A DNA stretch of 64,000 bases. Origin: Bacteroidia bacterium. GTDB taxonomy: Bacteria; Bacteroidota; Bacteroidia; Bacteroidales; CAJPTX01. The stretch covers positions 1 to 64,000 of the forward strand of contig PDTX01000008.1 in assembly GCA_002749065.1 (NCBI GenBank), given 5' to 3'. Below the pieces are notes generated by a model, which was not told the DNA's origin, did not search any database, and saw only the letters and a program-made list of their open reading frames with translations. Position 1 is the stretch's first letter, and each line of letters begins with the position of its first letter. The position numbers were made by a program, and so were the translations under genes. Below are positions 16,252-25,429 of this stretch, in pieces.

Positions 16252-18255
16252 CTAGAATCGCGGTGTATACTGTAGCTGGAGCTGGAGGTCTAGGCCCTGC
16301 CTGAGCACTTGGTCGCGGGGGCTGTCCTCGTCGAGGGAGTGGTTGAGGTAGAAGGATTTGGCGGCGCTGAGGGTGAGGCGGAGGGGGTAGATGGGGCGGT
16401 ACTCCAGGAGGAGGATTCCCCGGATGGCGTGCCGGGTGAGCATGCCGACGGAGAAGCTGTATCGGGGTGCGGGCTCGTGGATGTAGAGGGGCGAGCGGGA
16501 GCGCTGCGTGTCGTAGTAGGCGATGCGCCCCTTGAGCTGCCATTTGCTTGCCTCGTAGTGTCCGTCGAGGGCCAGGCCGTAGCCGTAGCGGTGCGCGTGG
16601 TCCATGTAGCGGAGGGTGGCGTTGGCCAGCGCGTGGGCGCCGAGGCTGAATGCGCCGAGCTTGCGCCTGTAGGAGGCGTGGAGGTGGTGCCGGTGGGTGA
16701 TGGGGGGCGTTTTGAAGCGCTTGCTGGGCTGCTGGGTGCTGAGGGAGTAGGTGAGGTCGGTGCGCCAGTCGTTGCGCTCGGCGTAGTAGGCCCAGAGGCG
16801 GAGCCGCCGTCGCTCCTTGGCGTTGAGCAGCGTGAGGGGGTTGGTCTCGGGCATCTCGGTCTGGAAGCGGGCGTGTATGCCGGAGCGGTAGGTGGGGCGG
16901 AACTCCAGTATGAGGCTTGTGCCCTGGCTGCCGACGGGGGTATTCGCGGTGGCGTAGGCGTAGGTGTAGAGGGGGACGGTGTGCTCTCCGTAGGCGTAGT
17001 AGTACGCGCCGAGCGAGAGGGTGGGGAGCAGCGGGAGGCTCAGGCCGAGGTAGTGCGATAGGAGCTTGCCGGGGGGGCTCCCGTTCCGTATCAGCATGGA
17101 GGTCTCGCCGAAGAGCTCGAGCCGCTCGAGCTTCATTCTGGCGTAGAGCCCGGTGCGCACGAGGGTTCTCGGGGGGATGATTTTGCCCCGGTTTTTGGGG
17201 TAGGGCGCGTCGAAGGGGTGCTCGTTGTGGAGCAGCATGGTGCTTGCCCCTGCGCTCGCCCTCGTGGTGGTGTAGTGGAGGTCTATGATGCCCTGCTGCT
17301 GCCAGTTGCTGCGGCGGCTTCGGAGCTGGGCGTAGGTGGTGGTCGGTGCCTGCGGGTTGCGGCTCGTGATGGTGGGGGGCGACTTGGCCGTGTCGAGCGT
17401 GGCGTTGATGCGCTGGACGGCGTAGGCGGCGGTCAGCCAGAGGCTTCGGTGTAGCCGGAGGGTGGTGGCCAGCCCTCTGGGGTAGTCGGCGCCCTGGTAG
17501 TCGAGTACGCCGCGGGGTAGGATGGCGCGCTGGGCCAGGGTGTGGGTCTGCTGGCTTGTCCAGCGCATGAGGGTGCTGGAGTAGGTGATGCCGTAGCCGG
17601 TGGTGAGGGTGAAGCTCCCGGCCACGATGCGCTTGAGGGGGGAGGCGGTGGGGCTGATCTCGACGTATCCGGAGTACCATCCGTAGCCGTAGGGGTTGAA
17701 GCTGTGGAGGAAGGGTTCGCCGCGGGTCTTGGCCCCCTTCAGCCCGATTTTGAGCCAGCGTCCGGCCTGGTAGGTGAGGCGGGTGGTGAGGCGGAGGTCG
17801 CCGCCCTGGGGCCGGGTCTGGTCGGACTGGTGGCGGGCGGGGGGGAGGGGCGAGAGGGGTATTCGGTAGCCCAGGCGCTGCATGGCGTCGAGCTCCTGAT
17901 GGGCGAAGAGGCTGGAGTCTGGGCCCTGTATGGGCGGGGCGACGCGGACGAAGCGGAGCAGGTGCTGGGCCTGCTGCGGGCTGATTAGCGGGATGTAGGC
18001 CAGCTCGTAGGGCGAGAGGAGAGGGCCGTGGCGGCGGCGGAAGGCGAGGATGGAGTCGGCCATGGCGGGCGATACGCCGGGGATGTCGAGCAGCTCGGGG
18101 TGGGTGATGTGGTTGATGTTCCGCTTGCGGGGGAAGAGCTCCTCGAGGAGGCCCTCCGGTTCCTCATCCGGCGCGACGGTCAGGTCCACCTCCGCGGCGC
18201 GCATGACCAGGGGGCAGATGGTCAGGAGCAGGGCGATGAGCTGGGCGTAGCGCAT
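16252..18255 (-). CDS. Secreted helix-hairpin-helix protein with outer-membrane beta-barrel-like body
   Basis: 667 residues with a signal peptide (cut near 'LVMRAAE'). Residues about 46-105 hold ComEA-like helix-hairpin-helix units: 'NINHITHPELLDIPGVSPAMADSILAFRRRHGPLLSPYELAYIPLISPQQAQHL'-type pattern. The remaining ~550 residues alternate polar and aromatic residues, with many Tyr/Arg-rich strands and a C-terminal aromatic (…YTPRF), as in outer-membrane beta-barrels. HHH motifs usually contact DNA, so a role in DNA uptake is possible, but this is inference and no competence genes are nearby. It starts 17 bases after the M23 peptidase gene, in the same operon. Confidence 0.7.
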   Translation of the reverse strand: MRYAQLIALLLTICPLVMRAAEVDLTVAPDEEPEGLLEELFPRKRNINHITHPELLDIPGVSPAMADSILAFRRRHGPLLSPYELAYIPLISPQQAQHLLRFVRVAPPIQGPDSSLFAHQELDAMQRLGYRIPLSPLPPARHQSDQTRPQGGDLRLTTRLTYQAGRWLKIGLKGAKTRGEPFLHSFNPYGYGWYSGYVEISPTASPLKRIVAGSFTLTTGYGITYSSTLMRWTSQQTHTLAQRAILPRGVLDYQGADYPRGLATTLRLHRSLWLTAAYAVQRINATLDTAKSPPTITSRNPQAPTTTYAQLRSRRSNWQQQGIIDLHYTTTRASAGASTMLLHNEHPFDAPYPKNRGKIIPPRTLVRTGLYARMKLERLELFGETSMLIRNGSPPGKLLSHYLGLSLPLLPTLSLGAYYYAYGEHTVPLYTYAYATANTPVGSQGTSLILEFRPTYRSGIHARFQTEMPETNPLTLLNAKERRRLRLWAYYAERNDWRTDLTYSLSTQQPSKRFKTPPITHRHHLHASYRRKLGAFSLGAHALANATLRYMDHAHRYGYGLALDGHYEASKWQLKGRIAYYDTQRSRSPLYIHEPAPRYSFSVGMLTRHAIRGILLLEYRPIYPLRLTLSAAKSFYLNHSLDEDSPRDQVLRQGLDLQLQLQYTPRF

Positions 18256-18272
18256 GGCGGGCGGTGCTTATC

Positions 18273-20111
18273 CTACCAGTGGAAGGGGCATTCGAGTGTG
18301 GCCTTGTTCCCGCAGGCATCTATGACCTCGAGGTGTAGGTTGTGCTCATGGCCGGGGGCGGTGTGCTCGGGGTCGAGGGTGTGCTTTATGCGCTGGGTCT
18401 TGGGCTCGTACTCCCAGAGGGTCCAGTTGCCGTCGATCAGGCCGTTGATGCTCTTGATGGGGGTCTGGCTATCGGTGACCCGTAGCTCGAGGGTCCTGTT
18501 GCCCTTGAAGCGCTGGTGGCATATCCGGCGGCCGGGTAGCTGGGCGATGTGCGGGGGCGTGGTGTCGACGGCCAGGGTGAACGCGCCGAAGCTGCGTATC
18601 TCGGTGTAGGGTTTGCCCTTGTACCACCAGGCCTGGGAGTAGTAGGCCCATCCCTTGCCGCTCTGGGTGGCGAAGAAGACGTGGGGCTTGAGCCGCTCGG
18701 GCACCTTGTGCTTGAGGAGGGTGAGCGTGCTGTACTTCCGCATGGGTACGCCCCACTTGTGCAGGGCGATGGGCGTGGCGTAGCGCGTGCCGCCGCGCTG
18801 GTGGAGGTGCTCGGCGTGGTAGCCGATGTCGAAGAGTAGGCTGCCGGGGGCGATGCTCAGGGTGTAGATCGAGTCGCCCACCATGGCACCCTGCGCCCAG
18901 CGGATGGTATCCTGGGCCTTGCGCATGGGCTTGACGGTGTTCTTGCCGGTGCCCTTGGTGACCAGGCGCAGCGTGTCGGCGTTGCCGGCGGGGTCCCGGG
19001 CGATGATCAGCACGTGGTGCACCTGGCCCTTGCGGGATCGTATCAGGCCTTGGCCCCTGCTGCGGTAGTTGCCGTTGGTGTTGCCGGGGAGGGTGAAGAG
19101 GAACTGCCCCCGGATGCCGCTCTGGTAGCGGATGGGGAGGTCGATGTGGCCGTCGGCCGTGGCGGTGCTGTCGAGGTGCACGCGGTCGAGGTCGAAGTGG
19201 AATACGGGCTTGCCGTCCACGACCATGTCCATCGAGTGGATGTTGCAGGTGAGCGAGCCGCTGTTGACCGGGTCCGGCACGTCGATGGCCAGGCCCACGA
19301 TGCTGGGCACGCGGAGGGTGTCGGCCACCCAGTTGACGCGCCTCCCGCGGAGCGTCCGCTTCTTCACGTGGTGCGTGCTCCGCCCGGTGGTGGCCTCCTC
19401 GAAGTTGCCCGGGTCGATGGGGTAGACGTAGAGCCGCCGTATGGTCGGGTTCATGCTGTCCTCGTAGGGCACGCCGTTGCCGTAGGGGGAGAGCTGGTAG
19501 CCCTGCTCGTCGCGCAGCTCGAAGTGGAGGTGGGGCCCGCCGCTGCTGCCGGTGTTCCCGCTCAGGGCCACGGTGTCGTTCCGGCGCACGGGGAGCTCGC
19601 CCGGCTCGGGGGTGAGCTCCACCACGTAGGACTTCTGCTTGTACTGCTCCTGCTTGACCCACGAGCGGATGGGCCCGGTCAGCTCCGAGAGGTGCGCGTA
19701 CACGGAGGTCTTCCCGTCGGGGTGCGTGATGTGCAGCCGCTTGCCGTAGCCCTTGAGCTGTATGCTCACCAGCGACACGTAGCCGTCGGCCACGGCCAGG
19801 ATGGGCATCCCCTCCTGCTGGTTGGTGCGGAAGTCCACCCCGCCGTGGTAGTGCCGCGGGCGGATCTCCCCGAAGCTGCCCGACAGCTGGAGCTTGCCCG
19901 GCAGGGGGTTGCCGTACTCCAGCCTGGGTCGCGGGGCGGGGGCGCTTTTCTCCCCGGCGGGCGGGGCATCGGGAGCCTCCCCGCCGGGGGTTGCGCCGGT
20001 GGGGCGCTGCGCGCTGTCCTGGCCCTCCGTGCGGCCGGCCATTGGGGCCAGCAGGGCGGCTAGCAGGGCGAGTAGTATGATGGTCCCAGCTCCTATGCGA
20101 TGTGATTTCAT
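18273..20111 (-). CDS. M23 family metallopeptidase (LytM-type)
   Basis: 612 residues from ATG 20111 (an in-frame TTG at 20120 is less likely). Signal peptide, a Pro/Ala-rich linker to about residue 65, then an M23 domain with metal ligands His89 and Asp93 ('HYHGGVDF') and His194-Leu-His196 ('GGPHLHFEL'). The zinc site is complete, so it is predicted to be an active periplasmic murein endopeptidase rather than a degenerate activator. The long C-terminal part (about 215-612) has beta-rich, Ig-like character with no recognised domain. It follows thyA by 11 bases. Confidence 0.88.
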   Translation of the reverse strand: MKSHRIGAGTIILLALLAALLAPMAGRTEGQDSAQRPTGATPGGEAPDAPPAGEKSAPAPRPRLEYGNPLPGKLQLSGSFGEIRPRHYHGGVDFRTNQQEGMPILAVADGYVSLVSIQLKGYGKRLHITHPDGKTSVYAHLSELTGPIRSWVKQEQYKQKSYVVELTPEPGELPVRRNDTVALSGNTGSSGGPHLHFELRDEQGYQLSPYGNGVPYEDSMNPTIRRLYVYPIDPGNFEEATTGRSTHHVKKRTLRGRRVNWVADTLRVPSIVGLAIDVPDPVNSGSLTCNIHSMDMVVDGKPVFHFDLDRVHLDSTATADGHIDLPIRYQSGIRGQFLFTLPGNTNGNYRSRGQGLIRSRKGQVHHVLIIARDPAGNADTLRLVTKGTGKNTVKPMRKAQDTIRWAQGAMVGDSIYTLSIAPGSLLFDIGYHAEHLHQRGGTRYATPIALHKWGVPMRKYSTLTLLKHKVPERLKPHVFFATQSGKGWAYYSQAWWYKGKPYTEIRSFGAFTLAVDTTPPHIAQLPGRRICHQRFKGNRTLELRVTDSQTPIKSINGLIDGNWTLWEYEPKTQRIKHTLDPEHTAPGHEHNLHLEVIDACGNKATLECPFHW

Positions 20112-20122
20112 GGCGCTCAATG

Positions 20123-20917
20123 CTATACGGCAACCCGCCCCGGGATGTGGGGGTGGGGGGTATATCCATCAATCGTGAAGTCCGAGAAGAGGTAGTCGTC
20201 GATGCCCTTGGCCGGGCCGTGGATCTCGAGCCGGGGGAGGGCCCTGGGCTCCCGCTCGAGCTGCAGCGCGATGCCGTCCAGATGGTTGACGTAGATGTGC
20301 GCGTCGCCGAGGGTGTGGACGAAGTCGCCGGGCACCAGGCCGGTGCAGTGGGCGACGATGTGGGTGAGCAGGGCGTAGGAGGCGATGTTGAAGGGCACGC
20401 CCAGGAACACGTCCGCGCTCCGCTGGTAGAGCTGGCAGGAGAGCCGCCCGTCGGCCACGTAGAACTGGAAGAGGATGTGGCAGGGCGGGAGGGCCATCCG
20501 CTCCAGGTCGCCCACGTTCCAGGCCGAGACGATGTGCCGGCGCGAGTCCGGGTTGCGCCGCAGCTCCTCCACGAGCCGGGCTATCTGGTCGATGTGCTCC
20601 CCGTCCCCCCGGCTCCAGCTGCGCCACTGCGCCCCGTATATGGGCCCGAGCTCGCCCCTCTCGTCGGCCCACTCGTTCCAGATGCGCACCCCCTGCTCCT
20701 GGAGGTAGCCCACGTTGGTGTCGCCCCGCAGGAACCAGAGCAGCTCGTGGGCGATGGACTTCCAGTGCAGCTTCTTGGTGGTCAGGAGCGGGAAGCCGGC
20801 CCCCAGGTCGAAGCGCATCTGGTAGCCGAATACCCCGATGGTGTCCACCCCCGTCCGGTTGCTACGCCGTGCGCCCCGCTGGACGATGTGCCGAGCGAGC
20901 TCAAGGTACTGCCGCAT
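20123..20917 (-). CDS. thyA: Thymidylate synthase
   Basis: 264 residues, the classic ThyA length. Start [15 protein letters not shown]; the longer upstream frame lies within the preceding gene. Signatures: '[19 protein letters not shown]', the nucleophile Cys146 in '[13 protein letters not shown]', '[21 protein letters not shown]' and '[13 protein letters not shown]'. It methylates dUMP to dTMP with methylene-tetrahydrofolate. dihydrofolate reductase, its frequent neighbour, is not in this window. Starts 5 bases after the upstream gene ends. Confidence 0.97.
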   Translation of the reverse strand: MRQYLELARHIVQRGARRSNRTGVDTIGVFGYQMRFDLGAGFPLLTTKKLHWKSIAHELLWFLRGDTNVGYLQEQGVRIWNEWADERGELGPIYGAQWRSWSRGDGEHIDQIARLVEELRRNPDSRRHIVSAWNVGDLERMALPPCHILFQFYVADGRLSCQLYQRSADVFLGVPFNIASYALLTHIVAHCTGLVPGDFVHTLGDAHIYVNHLDGIALQLEREPRALPRLEIHGPAKGIDDYLFSDFTIDGYTPHPHIPGRVAV

Positions 20918-20922
20918 ACAGC

Positions 20923-21594
20923 CTACTCCTCGATGGGTCCCCCGTCGGCCTCCCCCTCGGCCTCGCCGGGCTTCTCGGGCTTGCCCCCGGTGCCGACCTG
21001 GCGGTAGGCATCGCCCACGATGTGCAGCGAGGGCGGCTCGCCGTAGGTCGTCACGAAGTCCACCTTCCGGATGAGCAGGTGCGTGGCCCGCACCATGGCC
21101 GCCCGCTTCTTGAGCTGTATGACGGCGGCCCCCTCCAGCTCCTTGGCCTTCACCCGCTTGCGGATGTTCTGGCTGGTCAGCTTCTCGTCGTAGTGCTCCA
21201 GGTGCTTCATCATGCGGGTATCCTTCGCGTCGCGCAGCTCCACCACGTCCTGCCATAGCACCTCCCGTATCTCCTCCTGCATCCGCTCCTTCTCCCCATT
21301 CTTACGCGTGATAAATAGCACCCGGTTGCGCGTCATGTGGAAGACCTCCGTGCCCTCCGGCATGCGGTAGTAGATCGAGTCGCCCTTCACCCCCATCAGC
21401 CGCACGTCCATGGTCCGCCCGGCCCGCATGTGCAGCCGGTCCAGCCCGGCCGGGATGGGGGTCTCGGCCCGGGGCGCCTCGCCCTCATCCACCTGGCAAG
21501 TGGCTGTTCTACTGCAAACTAATCCGAATAGCAACAGGGAGTAGCATAGCCATCGGCCAGACCAACGGGCGGGGTTGAACCACATCTTCTTCAT
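20923..21594 (-). CDS. Secreted protein of unknown function
   Basis: 223 residues. An N-terminal basic region and hydrophobic core ('[13 protein letters not shown]') form a signal peptide. The mature protein contains '[27 protein letters not shown]' and '[23 protein letters not shown]', a small-strand pattern seen in secreted Bacteroidota proteins that describe 'G.kGDSIyYr..'. I do not recognise a named family. It leads the operon with thyA, the M23 peptidase and the HHH protein, and has its own promoter at 21644-21677. Confidence 0.65.
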   Translation of the reverse strand: MKKMWFNPARWSGRWLCYSLLLFGLVCSRTATCQVDEGEAPRAETPIPAGLDRLHMRAGRTMDVRLMGVKGDSIYYRMPEGTEVFHMTRNRVLFITRKNGEKERMQEEIREVLWQDVVELRDAKDTRMMKHLEHYDEKLTSQNIRKRVKAKELEGAAVIQLKKRAAMVRATHLLIRKVDFVTTYGEPPSLHIVGDAYRQVGTGGKPEKPGEAEGEADGGPIEE

Positions 21595-21643
21595 ATCCAG
21601 TTTAGCGCTTCCCCCGACCCTCCGATGGGCCAGAAGGGGTCCG

Positions 21644-21677
21644 CAAAGCTATAAAATATTGCGGAATTCGTCCCAAA
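21644..21677 (-). promoter_or_regulatory. Promoter for the secreted-protein/thyA operon
   Basis: Minus strand: TTTG at 21677-21674, a 22-base spacer, then TAGCTTTG at 21651-21644. Both Bacteroidota elements are present. It is divergent from the promoter at 21748. Confidence 0.65.
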
Positions 21678-21747
21678 TCCCCCGCCGATTATCCCAGAAT
21701 ACGGCGATTATTGCCCTGCGCATGTCCGATATTTATGGCGGATTGCT

Positions 21748-21755
21748 TACCTTTG
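21748..21755 (+). promoter_or_regulatory. -7 promoter element (TACCTTTG) for the small lipoprotein
   Basis: Exact TAnnTTTG match, 36 bases before the start at 21791. No clear -33 element. Confidence 0.55.
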
Positions 21756-21790
21756 CAGCATGATAGTGAACAACCGAATACTGCTATAAG

Positions 21791-21916
21791 ATGAAAAGGA
21801 AAATGATTTGGCTCTCTGTGGCGATTTTGGCCCTCACGGTCCTGGGCGGGTTCCAGACATGCTCCGGCGGGAAGCATGCCCCCTGCCCGGCCTACGACCA
21901 GGTGGAGGCCCAGTAG
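21791..21916 (+). CDS. 41-residue lipoprotein
   Basis: ATG-AAA-AGG start, then a hydrophobic core and Cys23 in 'LGGFQTCSGGKHAPCPAY', so a short lipoprotein is predicted. The mature part is only about 20 residues with a second Cys in 'PCPAY'. It has its own promoter element upstream and a terminator-like hairpin downstream, which argues that it is a real gene despite its size. Function unknown. Confidence 0.65.
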   Translation: MKRKMIWLSVAILALTVLGGFQTCSGGKHAPCPAYDQVEAQ

Positions 21917-21946
21917 GGCGCACCCCCGCTTGTAGGATACTCAGAT

Positions 21947-21981
21947 AGGTGCGCCATCTCACCATGGTGCACCTGTTTTTT
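21947..21981 (+). terminator. Terminator between the small lipoprotein and the phosphofructokinase gene
   Basis: AGGTGCGCCA, an 8-base loop, TGGTGCACCT (one mismatch), then GTTTTTT. It lies 18 bases before the pfkA start, so it could also act as an attenuator for pfkA. Confidence 0.65.
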
Positions 21982-21998
21982 GCCATAGCGTAGCCATT

Positions 21999-23099
21999 AT
22001 GAAGAGGGTACTTGTCGTGACCGGAGGGGGCGATTGCCCGGGCCTCAACGCCGTCATACGGGCGGTGGTCAAGCGGGCCTCCAGCGAGCGGGACTGGGAG
22101 GTCGTCGGCGGCATACAGTCCTACGACGGCATACTCCAGGAGCCCACCGAGGTGATGCTACTCGATGAGGGCGCCGTCGCAGGCATACACGTCCGGGGGG
22201 GGACCATCATCGGGACGACCAACAAGGGGGGGCCCTTCGCCTGGCCCGTCCGCCAGCCCGATGGCTCATGGACGGCCGTCGACCGCAGCGACGAGATGCT
22301 GCGCAAGCTCCAGTTCCTGGGCATCGACGCGGTCATCAGCGTCGGGGGCGACGGCTCGCAGCGCATCAGCCAGGCCCTCTACGAGAAGGGCCTCAACATC
22401 ATCGGGGTCCCCAAGACCATAGACAACGACCTGTCCTCCACCGACTTCACCTTCGGCTTCCAGACGGCGGTGCAGATCGCCACCGAGGCCGTCGACAAGC
22501 TGGTGACCACCGCCGCCTCGCACAACCGCGTGCTCATCATGGAGGTCATGGGCCGCAACGCCGGGTGGATAGCCCTGCACGCCGCCATCGCGGGCGGGGC
22601 GGAGGTCTGCCTCATCCCGGAGATACCCTACGACCTCGAGCAGGTGAAGCGGCGGCTGGAGCATCGCTACAAGCGGGGCAAGGGCCACGCCATCGTCGTG
22701 ATCGCGGAGGGGGCCATGCCCATCGGCGGGGAGATCACCTCGGCCCGGCCCGACGAGGTGGGCTACGAGAACCTCCGCCTGGGCGGGGTGGCCGACAAGC
22801 TGGTGCATGAGCTCAAGCAGGCGGGCTTCGAGGCGGACATGCGCACCACCGTCCTGGGGCACGTGCAGCGGGGGGGGGTACCCGTGGCCTACGACCGCGT
22901 CCTGGCCACCCAGTTCGGGGTCAAGGCCTTCGAGATGGTCCTGGAGAAACGCTTCGGCGAGATGGTGGCCTACCGCCACCCCAACATCATCTCCGTGCCG
23001 CTGGTGGAGGCCGTCATGCAGCCCAACCTCGTGGACCCCGACTGCGACCTGGTCAACACCGCGCGCGGGGTGGGCATATCGTTCGGCGAGCCGACCTAG
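21999..23099 (+). CDS. pfkA: 6-phosphofructokinase, mixed-substrate (group III-like) type
   Basis: 366 residues. Start MKRVLVVTGGGDCPGLNAVIRAV. 'GTTNKGGPF' and 'PKTIDNDLSSTDFTFGF' are typical of the clade containing actinobacterial ATP- and PPi-dependent enzymes. The phosphoryl-donor residues are Gly119 (GGDGS) and Lys139 (PKTIDND); classical ATP enzymes have Gly/Gly and classical PPi enzymes Asp/Lys, so donor use cannot be decided from these alone. Catalytic Asp142 and Asp144 lie in TIDND. It phosphorylates fructose-6-phosphate in glycolysis. It ends 14 bases from the convergent patatin gene. Confidence 0.92.
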   Translation: MKRVLVVTGGGDCPGLNAVIRAVVKRASSERDWEVVGGIQSYDGILQEPTEVMLLDEGAVAGIHVRGGTIIGTTNKGGPFAWPVRQPDGSWTAVDRSDEMLRKLQFLGIDAVISVGGDGSQRISQALYEKGLNIIGVPKTIDNDLSSTDFTFGFQTAVQIATEAVDKLVTTAASHNRVLIMEVMGRNAGWIALHAAIAGGAEVCLIPEIPYDLEQVKRRLEHRYKRGKGHAIVVIAEGAMPIGGEITSARPDEVGYENLRLGGVADKLVHELKQAGFEADMRTTVLGHVQRGGVPVAYDRVLATQFGVKAFEMVLEKRFGEMVAYRHPNIISVPLVEAVMQPNLVDPDCDLVNTARGVGISFGEPT

Positions 23100-23113
23100 G
23101 GCATCCGCCCCTC

Positions 23114-25429
23114 CTAGAGCGGGTAGCCCACCATGGCGTAGAACCACGGGCGCGGGCTGTAGGTGCTGGCCCCGACCCCCAGCTCCAGCAGCCCGAAGCG
23201 GGTGAGCCATCCGGCGCGCAGCCCGCCCCCGGTGATGTGGTCGACCCAGAGGTGCTGCACGTCGTCCCAGCTCATGATCTTGCTGCGCCGCCCCACCACC
23301 AGGTTGCCTACCGGCTCGAGGTACACGTTGGGCCAGAGCTCCATGCGCAGCCCGAGGGTCCCGAGCGCGAAGGCGTAGTAGCTGTGCATGCGGTAGGGTA
23401 GGCCGTAGAAGGGGAACTGCTCGCCGGTGCGCCCGGTGAGCTTCTGCCCGCCGATGAAGAAGCCCGAGTAGCGCGAGCCCTCCAGCGAGATGCCGGCTCC
23501 CAGGCCGAAGCGCAGCGATACGTGCCGGCTCAGCGGGTACACGCCGCCGTACTCCATCACGGCCTTCCAGCTGAGCTTCCGGTCCTTGAACTCCCGCTCT
23601 ATCCCTAGCTTCGACCAGTCGGCCGTGCTGTTGCTCAGCCAGGATTCCGGGGTGTACCGGTAGCTCGCCTGGGCGAAGAAGCGGGTGCCGCGCCGGGGGT
23701 AGTAGGGCCTGTCGTAGGTGTTGGCCTGCAGGCGGGCGAAGGCCTGGAGCGCCTGGGCGCCCACCCGGCCTGGGTCCTCGATGTCCAGGTGCGTGATGTA
23801 GGCGGCGTTGGGGTCGAGCAGCTGCACCCCGTAGCTGAGCCCGGCGGTCAGCAGGGTGTTGTAGCCGAAGGCCCGGCCGAACTCGAGCTCCGTGTAGCCC
23901 TGGTGCCGCCACATGCCGGCTATCTGCGTGCTGTTCTTGTAGATGGGGAAGCGGCTGCTGTTGTAGTCGAAGAGCCAGTTGAAGAGCCAGCTGTTGTGCT
24001 GGGAGAAGTACTGCGTGAAGTTGACGCGCAGCCAGGGGTAGTACGACAGGCCGACGGCCATCGCGATGCGGGAGGAGGGGAGCAGCGGGTTGAGCACGGA
24101 GATGCGCCCAGCCACCCCGGCGCCCCAGGCCTCGTTGACCTCGTAGGAGAGCTGCAGCTTCACCCTGTCCTCCATCGCGAGCTCCACGTGCAGCCGGCCC
24201 TCCCGGTCGATGTGGTATACCGCCCGCTTGAAGTAGCGGGTGCTGTAGAGGTGGGAGATGGCCGCGTCCACCTCCGCGCCGCAGAGCCTGCCCGGCACCG
24301 GGAGGTTCATCCGCTGGAGGGCGAAGCGCCGCATGGTCTCCCCCACGCCGTCGACCACCACCTCGCTCACGTTGAAGCAGACGCTGGTGTCGACCGGCCG
24401 CACCGTGGGGCCGGGGCCCAGCGAGTCGAGCCGTCGGGCCAGGGCGCGCAGCTGGGGGCGGAGCTTCTGGGCCTCGCGGTAGCCGTACTCCTCCACCTCC
24501 ACGCCCCGGCCGAAGCTCATGGCGTTCACGTCGTGGAGGTCGGGCATGAACAGCAGGTCGAACTTGTCGAGGTCTCCCCGCGCCTTCTGTATCCCGGTGT
24601 AGAGGGAGGCCTGCTTGATGAGCATGCCGGCCGAGAAGCTGCGCACCGAGTCGGCCTCGTATATGGGCGCGCCGGAGTAGCTGCCGATGGTGATTTCCGC
24701 GCCCAGCTGGCGGGCCGCGTCGATGGGGAAGTTGTCGCTCACCCCCCCGTCCACCATCACGGAGCTGTCGCCCCACTGCACGGGGCTGAATATCCCGGGG
24801 ATGGCCATGGAGGAGCGCGCGGCCTTGACCAGGCTCCCCTCCGAGAAGGTGACCACCCGCCCGCGGAAGATATCCACCGCGCAGCAGCGGTAGGGCGTTG
24901 GGAAGTCGTCGAAGGAGTAGGTGCCGGCCACCGGCCAGAACATGCGCCCCATGGTCTGCCAGATCTGCTGGCTCTCCACCAGGCCCGGGGGCAGGCGGAA
25001 GGCCCCCTCGTGCCAGGCGAGCTGGAGGAGGAAGCGCCCCACGGTGGATTTCTGCTCCACCGAGACGGTGCGCATGTCGACCTCGTCGGTCAGCTGCTCA
25101 TTCAGGTTCATGCTCCGGTTGAGCTCGCTTATCTGCGTGGGGCTGTACCCTATGGCGTACATCGCGCCCAGTATCGCCCCCATGCTCGTGCCGGTCACGT
25201 AGTCGGGGCGGAGGCCCTCCTCCTCCATCACCCGTAGCAGGCCGATATGCACGAAGCCCCTGGCCCCCCCGCCGGAGAGCACCAGCCCCAGCTTGGGCCG
25301 CCGTGGCCTCAGCGTGTCCCTCTCGGCACCTTGCACGCCGCCCCCCGCCAGGGCCACATGCCAGCCCAGCAGCAGCCAGATGGCGCAGCATGCCAGCCTA
25401 CGGCAGAGCCCTGGGCGCGCCCGCGTCAT
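23114..25429 (-). CDS. Patatin-like phospholipase fused to a POTRA-like and surface-antigen beta-barrel (type Vd-like)
   Basis: 771 residues from ATG 25429; longer in-frame sequence upstream lies inside the sulfatase gene. Signal peptide; patatin domain about residues 45-300 with oxyanion loop GGGARG (53-58), nucleophile Ser82 in GTSMG and Asp227 in 'VMVDGGVSDNFPID'. A POTRA-like stretch follows ('VSEVVVDGVGETMRRFALQRM'), then a C-terminal Tyr/Trp/Arg-rich beta-barrel of the bacterial surface antigen type to 'MVGYPL'. This order matches PlpD/FplA-type autotransported phospholipases. It starts in the ATGA overlap with the sulfatase stop, so the two are translationally coupled. Confidence 0.88.
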   Translation of the reverse strand: MTRARPGLCRRLACCAIWLLLGWHVALAGGGVQGAERDTLRPRRPKLGLVLSGGGARGFVHIGLLRVMEEEGLRPDYVTGTSMGAILGAMYAIGYSPTQISELNRSMNLNEQLTDEVDMRTVSVEQKSTVGRFLLQLAWHEGAFRLPPGLVESQQIWQTMGRMFWPVAGTYSFDDFPTPYRCCAVDIFRGRVVTFSEGSLVKAARSSMAIPGIFSPVQWGDSSVMVDGGVSDNFPIDAARQLGAEITIGSYSGAPIYEADSVRSFSAGMLIKQASLYTGIQKARGDLDKFDLLFMPDLHDVNAMSFGRGVEVEEYGYREAQKLRPQLRALARRLDSLGPGPTVRPVDTSVCFNVSEVVVDGVGETMRRFALQRMNLPVPGRLCGAEVDAAISHLYSTRYFKRAVYHIDREGRLHVELAMEDRVKLQLSYEVNEAWGAGVAGRISVLNPLLPSSRIAMAVGLSYYPWLRVNFTQYFSQHNSWLFNWLFDYNSSRFPIYKNSTQIAGMWRHQGYTELEFGRAFGYNTLLTAGLSYGVQLLDPNAAYITHLDIEDPGRVGAQALQAFARLQANTYDRPYYPRRGTRFFAQASYRYTPESWLSNSTADWSKLGIEREFKDRKLSWKAVMEYGGVYPLSRHVSLRFGLGAGISLEGSRYSGFFIGGQKLTGRTGEQFPFYGLPYRMHSYYAFALGTLGLRMELWPNVYLEPVGNLVVGRRSKIMSWDDVQHLWVDHITGGGLRAGWLTRFGLLELGVGASTYSPRPWFYAMVGYPL

